NCBI GenBank assembly: GCA_964496575.1
Contig: CAZCAC010000020.1
Coordinates: forward strand, 1-64,000
Direction of reading: 5' to 3'
Length of the DNA: 64,000 nt
Origin: CAZCAC01 sp964496575
Lineage (GTDB): Bacteria > Planctomycetota > UBA1135 > GCA-002686595
Under the pieces are notes generated by a model that was given only the letters and a program-made list of their open reading frames with translations, made no database searches and was not told the origin of the DNA. The first letter of the stretch is position 1. Every line of letters begins with the position of its first letter. Shown here in pieces: positions 24,756 to 33,325 of this stretch. A program made the position numbers and the translations under genes.

Positions 24756-25786
24756 GATCCGTCCCCGTCTCGCTGCGCGCCGGCGCCCGGCCGGGACTGC
24801 CGCTCGTCGAAGTAGTAGAAGAAGCGCGGCAGCGTCGCCAGCTCCTCCTTGAGCACGAAGACCCGCTTGCTGCGCAGGATCTCCGCGACCTCGCTCCGGG
24901 GATCGCGGATGTCGCCGAACTTGCGCGCCCCCACCGGGCACGCCTCCAGGCAGGCGGGCAGCCGGCCCTCCCGGGTGCGGTGCAGACAGAACGTGCACTT
25001 CTCCACCACGCCGCCATCGCGGGGTCGGTTGGAGAGGTAGGCCATCTCCGGCTGCAGCTCCTCGCTCGCGATCTTCGGCTCGGCGTAGTTGAAGCGGCGC
25101 GCCCAGTACGGGCAGGCCGCCTCGCAGTAGCGGCAACCGATGCACCAGTCGTAGTCGACGACGACGATGCCGTCGTCGTCGGTCCACGTCGCCTCGATCG
25201 GGCACACCTTGGTGCACGGCGGGTCGGCGCACTGCTGGCACTGAACCGGCATGTAGTAGTGCCCTTCGCGCGGGACCAATTCGGGGTCGTAGTGGTGATC
25301 CCCGCGCTCGACGTCCATGGTGCCGAGCGGCAGCTCCAGCACGCGGATGTACTGGATCTCCGGCTCTCGGCTGGTGTTGTTCTCCTCGGCGCAGGCGTAC
25401 ACGCACTTGCGACAGCCGATGCAGCGGGTCAGGTTGAGCGCGTAGACGAATTCCACGCCCTCCGGCGCGCGTACGTCGCGGACGTTCGCCTTCACGCCCC
25501 AGCGCTCCTCGATGCTCTCGGTGATCCGCGCGAGGACCTCGGCCATCTCCTCGGGGGAGAGCTCCTTGTAGTGCTTCTGGAAGAACTCCTCGCGCGTGGG
25601 GAGCTTCTCCCAGACCTCCGGATCGAGCACCGGCCACAACGCGGCGGTGGTGGCGGTCACCCCCCCCACCGCGACGGCCCCGCTGCGGAGGAGGTTCCGC
25701 CGGGTGAGTCCGGGCGCGGGAGGGACGGGCGGTCGGGGGTCGCTCGCTTCAGGCATCTCCGTCGCCGCCTCCCGACGGTCCGCCAT
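24752..25786 (-). CDS. Tat-exported NrfC-like 4x[4Fe-4S] ferredoxin subunit
   Basis: The 344-aa protein starts with a twin-arginine signal (LTRRNLLRSGAVAVGG). Cysteine motifs for four [4Fe-4S] clusters follow: CIGCRKCVYAC, CQQCADPPCTKVCP, CIGCRYCEAACP, and CTFC with a later CLEACP. This is the NrfC/PsrB/HybA type of electron-transfer subunit and normally pairs with an NrfD protein, encoded next. It should carry electrons between the membrane subunit and the multiheme cytochromes on the periplasmic side. Its 5' end overlaps the tetraheme gene by 38 bases. Confidence 0.88.
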   Translation of the reverse strand: MADRREAATEMPEASDPRPPVPPAPGLTRRNLLRSGAVAVGGVTATTAALWPVLDPEVWEKLPTREEFFQKHYKELSPEEMAEVLARITESIEERWGVKANVRDVRAPEGVEFVYALNLTRCIGCRKCVYACAEENNTSREPEIQYIRVLELPLGTMDVERGDHHYDPELVPREGHYYMPVQCQQCADPPCTKVCPIEATWTDDDGIVVVDYDWCIGCRYCEAACPYWARRFNYAEPKIASEELQPEMAYLSNRPRDGGVVEKCTFCLHRTREGRLPACLEACPVGARKFGDIRDPRSEVAEILRSKRVFVLKEELATLPRFFYYFDERQSRPGAGAQRDGDGS

Positions 25787-26399
25787 CCAGGATCAGGGGG
25801 TTTCGCGTAGCCGGCGCGCCGGACCCGGCGGCTGGCTGAGTCACCCGCATGCGCAGGGTGCTCGGCGGCGGCAGCGGTTTCATCGTCCCGAAGGCGGGCT
25901 GGTGCGGATCGTGGCACTCGGTGCAGCGCATCCTCCCGTGCCGGGGGGAGTCCGGGTCCCACGAGCCGACCGTCTTGCCGTGGATCCCCCGCTCCCAGTC
26001 GCGGAAGGTGGGCCCGTGGCAGCTCTCGCAGAGGCGCTCGACCTCGGCGAAGCCGACCTCCACCCCGCGGGGCAGGAGCAGCTTCTCCTGGTTCTCCCGG
26101 GAGTGGCAGACGTCGCAGCGCTCGACGATTCCGTGGTCGAAGTCGATGTAGGCGTGCTGGACCAGCAGCTCCGGCGGGTCGGGCCGCAGGGGGAAGAGGC
26201 TGTGGCAGTGCACGCAGTCGAGGTCGAGGCCGCCGATCGACGAGGTGGGCGGGTCCCCCAGCACGGTCCGCGAGATCGGGCGCGATCCGGCCCCGAAGGG
26301 CACCTGCGCCCCGGGGGCGGCGGGCGCGACGCCTCTCCCGGAGACGGTCACGAACCAGCCGGCGAGGAGGAAGAAGGCCGCGGCTACCAGGAAACGCAC
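25749..26399 (-). CDS. Tetraheme cytochrome c
   Basis: This exported protein (216 aa) has an N-terminal hydrophobic signal or anchor (FLVAAAFFLLAGWFV) and four CxxCH sites: CVHCH, CDVCH, CESCH and CTECH. The last ~45 residues are Pro/Gly-rich and heme-free. It is the first gene of the coupled tetraheme/Fe-S/NrfD/octaheme operon and probably relays electrons within that complex. The 281-bp gap to the divergent gene at 26681 should hold the promoter. A TACAAT-like -10 on the minus strand (26484-26489) is visible without a convincing -35. Confidence 0.82.
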   Translation of the reverse strand: MRFLVAAAFFLLAGWFVTVSGRGVAPAAPGAQVPFGAGSRPISRTVLGDPPTSSIGGLDLDCVHCHSLFPLRPDPPELLVQHAYIDFDHGIVERCDVCHSRENQEKLLLPRGVEVGFAEVERLCESCHGPTFRDWERGIHGKTVGSWDPDSPRHGRMRCTECHDPHQPAFGTMKPLPPPSTLRMRVTQPAAGSGAPATRNPLILDGGPSGGGDGDA

Positions 26400-26680
26400 G
26401 GGTCCGGGTCAGAGGGGCTTCGGGCCGCACGGGCCCAGGGCGGGAGAGGTGATTGGGGCCCGGCGACCGGACCGGGAGAATTGTAGATGGGTAGATCGGC
26501 CAGATCCGGGGCATTCCGGGACAATCGCCCGCGCGCGGGGCGGGATCGGTCCCGCGGCTGGGGCTCGCCTGCGGCCTCGGTCGGATCCTCGCGGCTCCGC
26601 GCGGTCCCCCTCGGCCGCCGCCTGCGGAGAAGGACGGACGGCGGCTGCGAAGGGTCGGGAGTGCCCGGTATCCTCGAGAG

Positions 26681-27991
26681 ATGATCTCCCCCCCTGCCGG
26701 ACCGAGGTGGTTCGTCGCTCTCGCCCTCCTTCTCGGAAGCTGTGCTGCCCTCCTCGGCGGAGGCCGCGCCCCGGCCGAGGTCCTCTGGTCGAAGTCCCTC
26801 TCGACGGGCGGCTCGACGCGCGGGACCGGCTACGCGATGAGCAACAAGATCATCACCGCCGGCAACCGGATCTTCGTCGGCTGGCTCGATCACGTCGCCG
26901 ACGTGCGGCTGGCGAGCTACGACCTGGAGGCGCGGCGGTGGAGCGAGCCGCTGCTCCTCGGCCGCGGGGTCGACAACCACAGCGGGCCGGCGCTCACTCT
27001 CGACCCCGAAGGCCACCTCTACGCGATCTTCGGCCCGCACGGACGAGACCCCTTCCAGCTGCGTCGCTCGGTCCGCCCCTTCGACGGGAGCGAGTGGACG
27101 GAGGTCGAGAGCGTCGGTGAGCGGGCGACCTACCCCAGTCTCGTGTGCGGTCCCGACGGCACGCTGCACCTCACCTACCGCGGCAATCCGATGCCGGCGC
27201 GACTGATGTACACGCGGCGCCCCGCCGGTGGCTCGTGGAGCGAGCCGCGGGTGCTCGTCAGCGCGGAGGTGCCGGACGGCTACACGCAGTTCGGCAACCC
27301 GGTCGCGATCTCTCCGGATGGAACGCTCCACCTCGGCTTCCACATCTACGACGTCCACCCGAAGGCGGGCAAGGCCGCCGGATACCTGCGTTCGCGGGAC
27401 GGCGGGGAGACGTGGGAGACCGCTGTCGGGTCGCGCGTCGAGTTGCCCGCCACCCCCGATACCGCCTGCTTCATCGAGCAAGGTCCGGAGCTGGACGTCC
27501 GCGCCGGCAACCTCGTCGTCGATCAGGAGGGCCGGCCGCACGTCGTCGTGCTCCACCTGGAGACGCAGCCCCGTTCCGCCACGCACTGGCGCCTGGAGGG
27601 ACGGGAGTGGCGCGGGACCGCGCTCCTCCCCGTCGTACTGGCCGCCTACCCCGAGCACCAGATCGGTCAGTCGGGCTCGATGTCGATCGACGCGAGCGGG
27701 CGGCTGTACGTCGCCCTGGAGGTCCAGGAGTCACCCGGCGGCTGGGGTCATCCCTCCGCCGAGGTGGTGCTGCTCACCTCGAACGATCGCGGCGCGAGTT
27801 TCGAGCTGTTGCCGATCTCCCCCGGCGATCCGACGAGACCCTGCTGGCTGGCCAGTCTCGAGCGGCCCTTCGGTGCGCGACCGATCGCCGGCACGCCCTC
27901 GCTGGTGTACACCCGCGGCGGCCCGGGAGAGGGGGTGACCGGCGGTGAGGCGACCGAGATCATCTTCGTGCGGCTCGGTCCCGATCGCTGA
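26681..27991 (+). CDS. Exported BNR/Asp-box repeat protein
   Basis: The 436-aa protein has a hydrophobic leader ending near GSC, which might be a lipoprotein signal. A beta-propeller-like body contains Asp-box motifs such as SRDGGETW and SNDRGASF. It resembles the BNR-4 family of secreted proteins often found near polysaccharide-degrading genes. No catalytic residues can be assigned. It is divergent from the cytochrome operon, and its ATG follows GAGAG. Its neighbours are other secreted proteins, so an extracellular role is likely. Confidence 0.65.
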   Translation: MISPPAGPRWFVALALLLGSCAALLGGGRAPAEVLWSKSLSTGGSTRGTGYAMSNKIITAGNRIFVGWLDHVADVRLASYDLEARRWSEPLLLGRGVDNHSGPALTLDPEGHLYAIFGPHGRDPFQLRRSVRPFDGSEWTEVESVGERATYPSLVCGPDGTLHLTYRGNPMPARLMYTRRPAGGSWSEPRVLVSAEVPDGYTQFGNPVAISPDGTLHLGFHIYDVHPKAGKAAGYLRSRDGGETWETAVGSRVELPATPDTACFIEQGPELDVRAGNLVVDQEGRPHVVVLHLETQPRSATHWRLEGREWRGTALLPVVLAAYPEHQIGQSGSMSIDASGRLYVALEVQESPGGWGHPSAEVVLLTSNDRGASFELLPISPGDPTRPCWLASLERPFGARPIAGTPSLVYTRGGPGEGVTGGEATEIIFVRLGPDR

Positions 27992-28016
27992 GCAGCGGCG
28001 AGCGGATCCGTCCGCG

Positions 28017-29108
28017 TCAGGGCTGCCAGACCACCTCGAGGGCATTGGTCAGGTTGAACCCGGACGAGCAGGCGGAGCCGGTGGGGTCGGCGTACCAGAC
28101 CTGGACGTAGGTCGTGTCGCCCGGAGACCAGCCCCCCATCGCGGCCAGACCGCCGCTCCAGCTGGTGGTGCCGCTCGCGTCGGGGTTCGCCACCCCGAGT
28201 CGGCGCACTCCCTGACCGGCGCAGCGCAAGCCGTCGCCGAAGAGGAGGCCACCCCCACCGCCCAGGGCGGTGCCGCCGGAGAAGAGCAACGCTGTCTTGC
28301 CCGGGAGGAGGTTCGATCCGATGAGCTCGAGGTCGTCCGCGGCGATGCTCGCCGTGCCGGAGTGACTCAGTCGCGCCCCCGTACCCGTGGAGTTGCTGCA
28401 GCCGCCGGCGCCGTAGTCGTTGCCGCACGGGCACGCCTGGCCGTAGCACAAGGGCCGGACCGGTCCGGTGGGCAAGGCGCCCGTTCCCCGGACCTGCATG
28501 GCGCAGTTGTTGGACGGGCTGCCGGCGACGTAGCCGGCGGGCCACCAGAGGGTGCCGGGCGCGTACTCGGAGAAGGCGAAGTCGTCGGTGCCGCTCCAGC
28601 CGTCGAGGGTCCCCGACTCCCATCCCCAGGTCGAGACGTCACCGGTGGTGTCGTTGTAGATCTCGATCCAGTAGACGCCCGTTCCGAGCTGCGGCGGATT
28701 GGCCAGCGCGAAGGTGTACTCGACCTCGTACGTGGCGTAGATGTTGGCGCCGGTGGGTACGGCGGTGTGGGCGACGTCGTACTCGGAGTACAGGAGCTGG
28801 TCCGGCGTGCCGCCAAAGCCGCTGTGCACGTTGATCCAGAAGTGATCGGCCGGAGGGCTCGCCACGTCGTGGCCTCCCCACACGACGATCTCCTCGAGGG
28901 TGAAGAACGCGCTGCCGGGGTCGACGGTCACCGAGAAGCTCTCGGCCACCGACTGCTGGAACGTGCCGAGGCCACCGCAGCGATCGCAGTCCTCATCGCT
29001 CCAGATGACGTTGGTCTGGTTCGGCGGCTGGTCGAGCACGAGGACGGACTGGGCCAGCGCCGGGGCGACCAGGAGAAAGGGACCCGAGAGGAGGCTGAGT
29101 CGAATCAT
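28017..29108 (-). CDS. Secreted protein with Cys-rich C-terminal module
   Basis: The 363-aa protein has a Sec signal peptide ending around ALAQ. A ~190-aa beta-rich region follows, then a distinct C-terminal module starting near CYGQACPCGNDYGAGGC and continuing through GDGLRCAGQGVRRL and SACSSGFNLTNALEV. I recall this module at the C-terminus of many secreted proteins in some marine Planctomycetota. Its role is not known to me; sorting or attachment is a guess. It converges with the BNR gene, ending 25 bases from it. Confidence 0.6.
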   Translation of the reverse strand: MIRLSLLSGPFLLVAPALAQSVLVLDQPPNQTNVIWSDEDCDRCGGLGTFQQSVAESFSVTVDPGSAFFTLEEIVVWGGHDVASPPADHFWINVHSGFGGTPDQLLYSEYDVAHTAVPTGANIYATYEVEYTFALANPPQLGTGVYWIEIYNDTTGDVSTWGWESGTLDGWSGTDDFAFSEYAPGTLWWPAGYVAGSPSNNCAMQVRGTGALPTGPVRPLCYGQACPCGNDYGAGGCSNSTGTGARLSHSGTASIAADDLELIGSNLLPGKTALLFSGGTALGGGGGLLFGDGLRCAGQGVRRLGVANPDASGTTSWSGGLAAMGGWSPGDTTYVQVWYADPTGSACSSGFNLTNALEVVWQP

Positions 29109-29302
29109 GGCGAGAGGAGGGTGGGGCCGCGAGGGTCGGATGAGCGAGGCCTCAATCTAACCCGCCTATCTTCCCCAGGGAAGTACCCAGGGAATAATTC
29201 TTCGGGGGCGGCTCTCGGCTCCGGCGGTACGGAACCCCGTGGCGAGGGGCCACGGAGCGCCTCTCGTTGCCGCGGTGGGGCCAGTCCTCTACCTTGCCCT
29301 CG

Positions 29303-31438
29303 ATGCGCCTCCGCTCCGCCCCCCCGCCGATCCTCGCCATCGCCCTCCTGCTGGGCGCCTGCGGCGAGGCGGCGGCGCCCCGCCCCGCCCCCAGCCTGCT
29401 CCTGGTCACCCTCGACACCGTCCGCGCCGATCGGATCGGCGCCTATGGCCACGCCGCGGCGCGCACCCCGAACCTCGACCGGCTGGCCGCGCGCGGCGTC
29501 CGCTTCGAGCGCGCGTACGCCCAGGTCCCCTTGACCCTGCCCTCGCACGCGAGCCTCCTCACCGGCCTGCACCCCCCCGAGCACGGGCTCCACGACAACG
29601 GCCGCCGCGCGTTGGGGCCGGGGCCCACGACGCTGGCGGAGCTCTTCAGCGCGCGGGGTTTCCGCACCGGCGCTTTCGTCTCCGCGATCGCGCTCGATCG
29701 CTCCTTCGGGCTCGATCGCGGGTTCGATCACTACGACGACGAGCTGGACGTGGCGCCCGGTTCGCGGCGGGAGGCGCTCGAGCGAAGCGCCGCGCACGTG
29801 GTGGACGCCGCGCTCGCCTGGCTGACCTCGGGCGAGGCACCGTTCTTCGCCTGGGTTCACTTCTACGATCCGCACGCACCCTACGCCCCACCCTCGGCCT
29901 TCCGCGAGTCGGGTGACCTCTACGACGGCGAGATCGCGTACGTCGACGTCCAGCTCGGGCGACTGCTCGAGTGGCTGGAGGCGGAGCGACTGGTCGAGAG
30001 CACGCTGGTCGTCGTCGTCGCCGATCACGGCGAGAGCCTCGGGGAGAAGGGGGAGAAGACGCACGGCTCGCTGATCTACGAGGGAACCCAGCGGATCCCG
30101 CTGATCGTCTCCTGGCCCGGCGTGCTCGAGGAAGGAGTCACCGCCACCGAACTGGCGCAGCAGGTCGACCTCCTGCCCACGGTCCTGGAGCTCTGCGACT
30201 GGAAGGCGCCGGAGTCGGTGTCCGGTCGCAGCCTCGCGCCGGTGCTCCGGGGTGAGAAGTCGCCGGCGGGTACGGTCTACCTGGAGAGCGACTACTGCGC
30301 GCTCAACTTCGGCTGGAGCCCGCTGCGCGGCATCGTTCACGAGCGCTGGAAGCTCATCCAGGCGCCGACGCGCGAGCTGTACGATCTGGCCCGGGATCCC
30401 GGCGAGGAGCACAATCTCGCCGCCGAGCACCCGGAGACGGTGAGCGCGCTGGAGAGGCGCCTCGAGGACGTGCGCGCGTGCTGGCGACGCGGCGAGGGCG
30501 ACGCGCGCGAGATCGACGCCGACCTGACCCGCGCGCTCGGCAAGCTGGGCTACACCCAGGGCTTTGGCCGCGGGGTGGTCGGCGAGGCGGGGGTGGGGAT
30601 CAATCCGGTGGAGCGCATCGAGGTGCTCGAGCTCTACCACGCCGCGATCGGCTACGGGCACCTCGGGCAGACGGAGCGGATGATCGCGCCGCTCGAAGAG
30701 GTGGTGGAGAGCTGCCCCGAATCGGCGGGGTTCCGCGCGCTGCTCGGCGAGGCGTACACCCGTCGAGGACGCCGGGGCGAGGGAATAGAGCAGCTCCTGA
30801 TCGCGGTCGAGCTGGATCCCGACTACGACCCCGCGCACTACTACCTGGCCCGCGCGTACCAGTCGCAAGGGGACGAGGGACTCGCGACGGCGCACTACCA
30901 GCTGACCGTCGAGCTGCGCCCTTCTAGCCTGATGGCGCGTCTCCCGCTGGCTCGTCTCCTGGTCACCCAGGGCGATCACCTCGGGGCGATCGAGCAGTAC
31001 CGGCGCATCGTCGAGCTCGAGCCGGATGAGCTGCTGCACTGGATCAACCTCGGCAACCTGCTCGTTCACCAGGAGCAGTGGCTCGAGGCGGTGGCCGCCT
31101 GGAAGCGGGTGATCGAGCTCGATCCCGAGCAGCCGGGCAACCTGAACTACTGCGCGTGGTTGCTGGCCACCGCCCCGGAGCCGAGTGCGCGCGACGGGGA
31201 GCGAGCGGTCGAGCTCGCCGAGAGGGTGGTGGACCGGATCGGCCGCGGCGACCCGACGTCGCTGGACACGCTCGCGGCGGCCTACGCCGAGTGCGGCCGG
31301 TGGGACGAGGCGGTCGAGGCCGTGAGTCGCGCGCTGGAGCTGGCCAGCGGACGGGGTGCGGAGGAGCTGGTCGAGGGGCTGAACACTCGACGCGAGCTGT
31401 ACCTCGCCCGCGAGCCGTTCCGCGCCGGCGGAAGGTGA
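29303..31438 (+). CDS. Sulfatase-superfamily lipoprotein with TPR tail
   Basis: The 711-aa protein starts with a lipoprotein signal (lipobox LGAC near residue 20). An alkaline phosphatase/sulfatase-superfamily domain covers residues ~30-430: metal-binding start LVTLDTVRADRIGAYG, mid region HFYDPHAPY and VVVADHGESLGEKG. A long helical tail of about six TPR units follows. The nucleophile position reads TLPSHASLLTG. It has Thr where formylglycine sulfatases have Cys or Ser in CxPxR, so sulfatase activity is doubtful and phosphodiesterase- or transferase-like chemistry is possible. The ATG at 29303 starts the lipoprotein signal; a start at 29267 is less likely. Confidence 0.75.
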   Translation: MRLRSAPPPILAIALLLGACGEAAAPRPAPSLLLVTLDTVRADRIGAYGHAAARTPNLDRLAARGVRFERAYAQVPLTLPSHASLLTGLHPPEHGLHDNGRRALGPGPTTLAELFSARGFRTGAFVSAIALDRSFGLDRGFDHYDDELDVAPGSRREALERSAAHVVDAALAWLTSGEAPFFAWVHFYDPHAPYAPPSAFRESGDLYDGEIAYVDVQLGRLLEWLEAERLVESTLVVVVADHGESLGEKGEKTHGSLIYEGTQRIPLIVSWPGVLEEGVTATELAQQVDLLPTVLELCDWKAPESVSGRSLAPVLRGEKSPAGTVYLESDYCALNFGWSPLRGIVHERWKLIQAPTRELYDLARDPGEEHNLAAEHPETVSALERRLEDVRACWRRGEGDAREIDADLTRALGKLGYTQGFGRGVVGEAGVGINPVERIEVLELYHAAIGYGHLGQTERMIAPLEEVVESCPESAGFRALLGEAYTRRGRRGEGIEQLLIAVELDPDYDPAHYYLARAYQSQGDEGLATAHYQLTVELRPSSLMARLPLARLLVTQGDHLGAIEQYRRIVELEPDELLHWINLGNLLVHQEQWLEAVAAWKRVIELDPEQPGNLNYCAWLLATAPEPSARDGERAVELAERVVDRIGRGDPTSLDTLAAAYAECGRWDEAVEAVSRALELASGRGAEELVEGLNTRRELYLAREPFRAGGR

Positions 31439-31561
31439 TCGGCCGGCGTCGGAGTGGGGGGAGGGTGCTGCCCATGGATCGTGCCGCTCTACCCCTGCTC
31501 ACGATACGACCCGCCACGCGCTCTTCCCACGCGATGTGAGCTCCACCCGACCCGGGAACGA

Positions 31562-32419
31562 TCAGGCAGCCTGGTCGAGCTGGAACTGGAGCGAGAGCTC
31601 GAGCAGCTTCTTGACCTCGTCCTCGCTCAGCTCGAGTCGGTCGATCAGCTCCGCGGGCAGCGGCGTCGAGAGCTTCGTGTTCTTCGCCCCCGCCATTCGC
31701 TTGCAGATCTCGTCCGCCAGGGCGACCAGCGGGACCATGTCCGGTTCGCGGTCGAGCTCCTTCATGTCCAGGTGATGACAGCCGATCGCCCGGACTGCCT
31801 TCGACGGCAGACCCCAGCGATCCGCGACCAGCGCTCCGACCTCGGCGTGATCGAAATCGAACTTGTTCATCTCCGCGACGTGGAGTCGCTGTTTCCCCAG
31901 GCGGGCCTCGCGGATCGACTCGAGGTACTCGGATCCGAGCTGCTCGTAGATGACGAACTTGCCGATGTCGTGCAGCAGGCCGCAGACGTATGCTTCCGCC
32001 GTCTTGGTGCCGCGCATCAGCCGGTTGGGGAAGCTCGCCGCGACCTGGGCGGTGAGGACCGAGTGCTTCCACAGCTCGCGCGGATCGAATCCCGGTCCCG
32101 AACCGAGCTTGTCGATCAGCTCCAGAACCCCCACCTGCATCAGGAGGTTGTGCACGGCATCCAGGCCCAGGATCGCCGCGGCGTGACGGATGTCGAGGAT
32201 CGGGGCCCGCAGGCTGTAGAACGCGCTGTTGGTGATGCGGAGGACCCGGGCGGTCAAGGGCGGATCGGAAGCCATCGCCTCGCCCAGATCCTTCATCCCG
32301 CAATTCGGGTCGCGGATCAGCTCCTGCAGGCGGACGATCACCTCGGGCAGGGACGGCAAGCTCAGCTTGCCCCCCATCTTCTTCTTGAGAGCCTCGGTGT
32401 TCATTGAGTCATCGATCAT
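31562..32419 (-). CDS. HDOD-domain signalling protein
   Basis: The 285-aa cytosolic protein is almost entirely an HDOD domain, related to HD phosphohydrolases but usually lacking hydrolase activity. Recognisable parts are SLPSLPEVIVRLQELI, the VLRITNSAFY helix, GLLHDIGK, where the HD pair is kept, and a later GCHH. Such proteins act in chemotaxis or cyclic di-GMP circuits. No receiver or other output domain is attached. The convergent gene upstream ends about 120 bases away. Confidence 0.8.
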   Translation of the reverse strand: MIDDSMNTEALKKKMGGKLSLPSLPEVIVRLQELIRDPNCGMKDLGEAMASDPPLTARVLRITNSAFYSLRAPILDIRHAAAILGLDAVHNLLMQVGVLELIDKLGSGPGFDPRELWKHSVLTAQVAASFPNRLMRGTKTAEAYVCGLLHDIGKFVIYEQLGSEYLESIREARLGKQRLHVAEMNKFDFDHAEVGALVADRWGLPSKAVRAIGCHHLDMKELDREPDMVPLVALADEICKRMAGAKNTKLSTPLPAELIDRLELSEDEVKKLLELSLQFQLDQAA

Positions 32420-32578
32420 GAGAGCGGCGATCGGGGAGGATCGCCCCTCAATCCTCGACCGATCGCGCCCCCCGGCATGAGGCCGGGATGCCCCCCAACC
32501 CGGGCGTTTACGACGATTCCAGCCCCGATCGGGGAGAAGCCTCTCTCCCCTCTCGCCTCCCGACCCCCCGGATTGGAG

Positions 32579-32612
32579 CGCGGGTGGGGGCCCGGAAGGA
32601 CCCCCACCCGCG
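32579..32612 (-). terminator. Strong GC hairpin downstream of hsp20
   Basis: A perfect 12-bp stem (32579-32590 with 32601-32612) has a 10-nt loop. It lies about 40 bases after the hsp20 stop on the minus strand, where a terminator is expected. It is not followed by a T-run, so it may act with Rho or as a 3' stabiliser. Confidence 0.55.
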
Positions 32613-32653
32613 TCGACCGTCTCGAGCGACGTCGAGAACGTCGCCCCGGCGAG

Positions 32654-33112
32654 CTACTTCACCTCGATCCGCCGGGGACGCGCCGCGGCGGCGAGAGGGA
32701 GGGTGATGGTGACCACGCCGTGCTCGTGGCTCGCGGTCACCGCGTCGAGATCGACCGGCGAGGAGAGCCGGATCTTGCGCTCGAACGCGCCGTACCGTCG
32801 CTCGGAGTAGCGGCGGCCGCTCTCCTCGTTCTTCCCATCGTCATCGGTCTTCTCCTCGGGCTTCTCGCCCGAGATCGTCAGCAGGTCCCCGTTGACCTGG
32901 ATGTCGAGCTTCTCGGGGTCGACACCGGGAAGCTCCACGCGCACGCGGATCGCCTCCTCGGTCTCGGCCACGTCCAGGCGAGTCTCGAGGCGGTCGCTGG
33001 CGCAGCCGCCCAGGGCGGGGGCGAGGAACCGGTCCATCTCGCGCCGCAGCTCCGAGAAGGGGGCGGGGTGGCGTCCGGTGGGGAGTCTTCTCCAGGGAGT
33101 CAGGGTCATCAT
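32654..33112 (-). CDS. Small heat-shock protein, Hsp20 family
   Basis: This ATP-independent chaperone (152 aa) holds unfolding proteins. The alpha-crystallin domain spans about residues 45-145: RVRVELPGVDPEKLDI, LTISGEK, FERKIRLSSPVDLD, and the end of the domain around HGVVTITLPLA. A C-terminal IEVK replaces the usual IxI motif. The ATG at 33112 is chosen because AGGAG sits eight bases before it. A 19-bp palindrome lies about 160 bases upstream and may be its operator. Confidence 0.9.
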   Translation of the reverse strand: MMTLTPWRRLPTGRHPAPFSELRREMDRFLAPALGGCASDRLETRLDVAETEEAIRVRVELPGVDPEKLDIQVNGDLLTISGEKPEEKTDDDGKNEESGRRYSERRYGAFERKIRLSSPVDLDAVTASHEHGVVTITLPLAAAARPRRIEVK

Positions 33113-33274
33113 TTTCGTCGCTCCTGTGGCTAGGTAGGGTCGGGGGGCGGCCTTCGCAGCCCCCCGGGCCGCGCCGCCGGCGAAGCAGAAGCAACGGGTG
33201 TGCCACCCCGAAAAGGGCCCTTCCAGGGCCCCGAGAGCGGTGCCCGCCGCAGATTCCGGCCAAATCGACAGCCA

Positions 33275-33293
33275 CGATGCCAATTTGGCATCG
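33275..33293. promoter_or_regulatory. 19-bp perfect palindrome in divergent promoter region
   Basis: CGATGCCAA and its exact complement flank a single central T. It lies between hsp20 (minus) and the M61-like gene (plus), 33 bases before the latter's start. The form suggests a dimeric repressor site. It is not the CIRCE sequence. Confidence 0.5.
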
Positions 33294-33325
33294 ACGCCGA
33301 AGCCGCTCCTCCCGTACCTCTCGCC

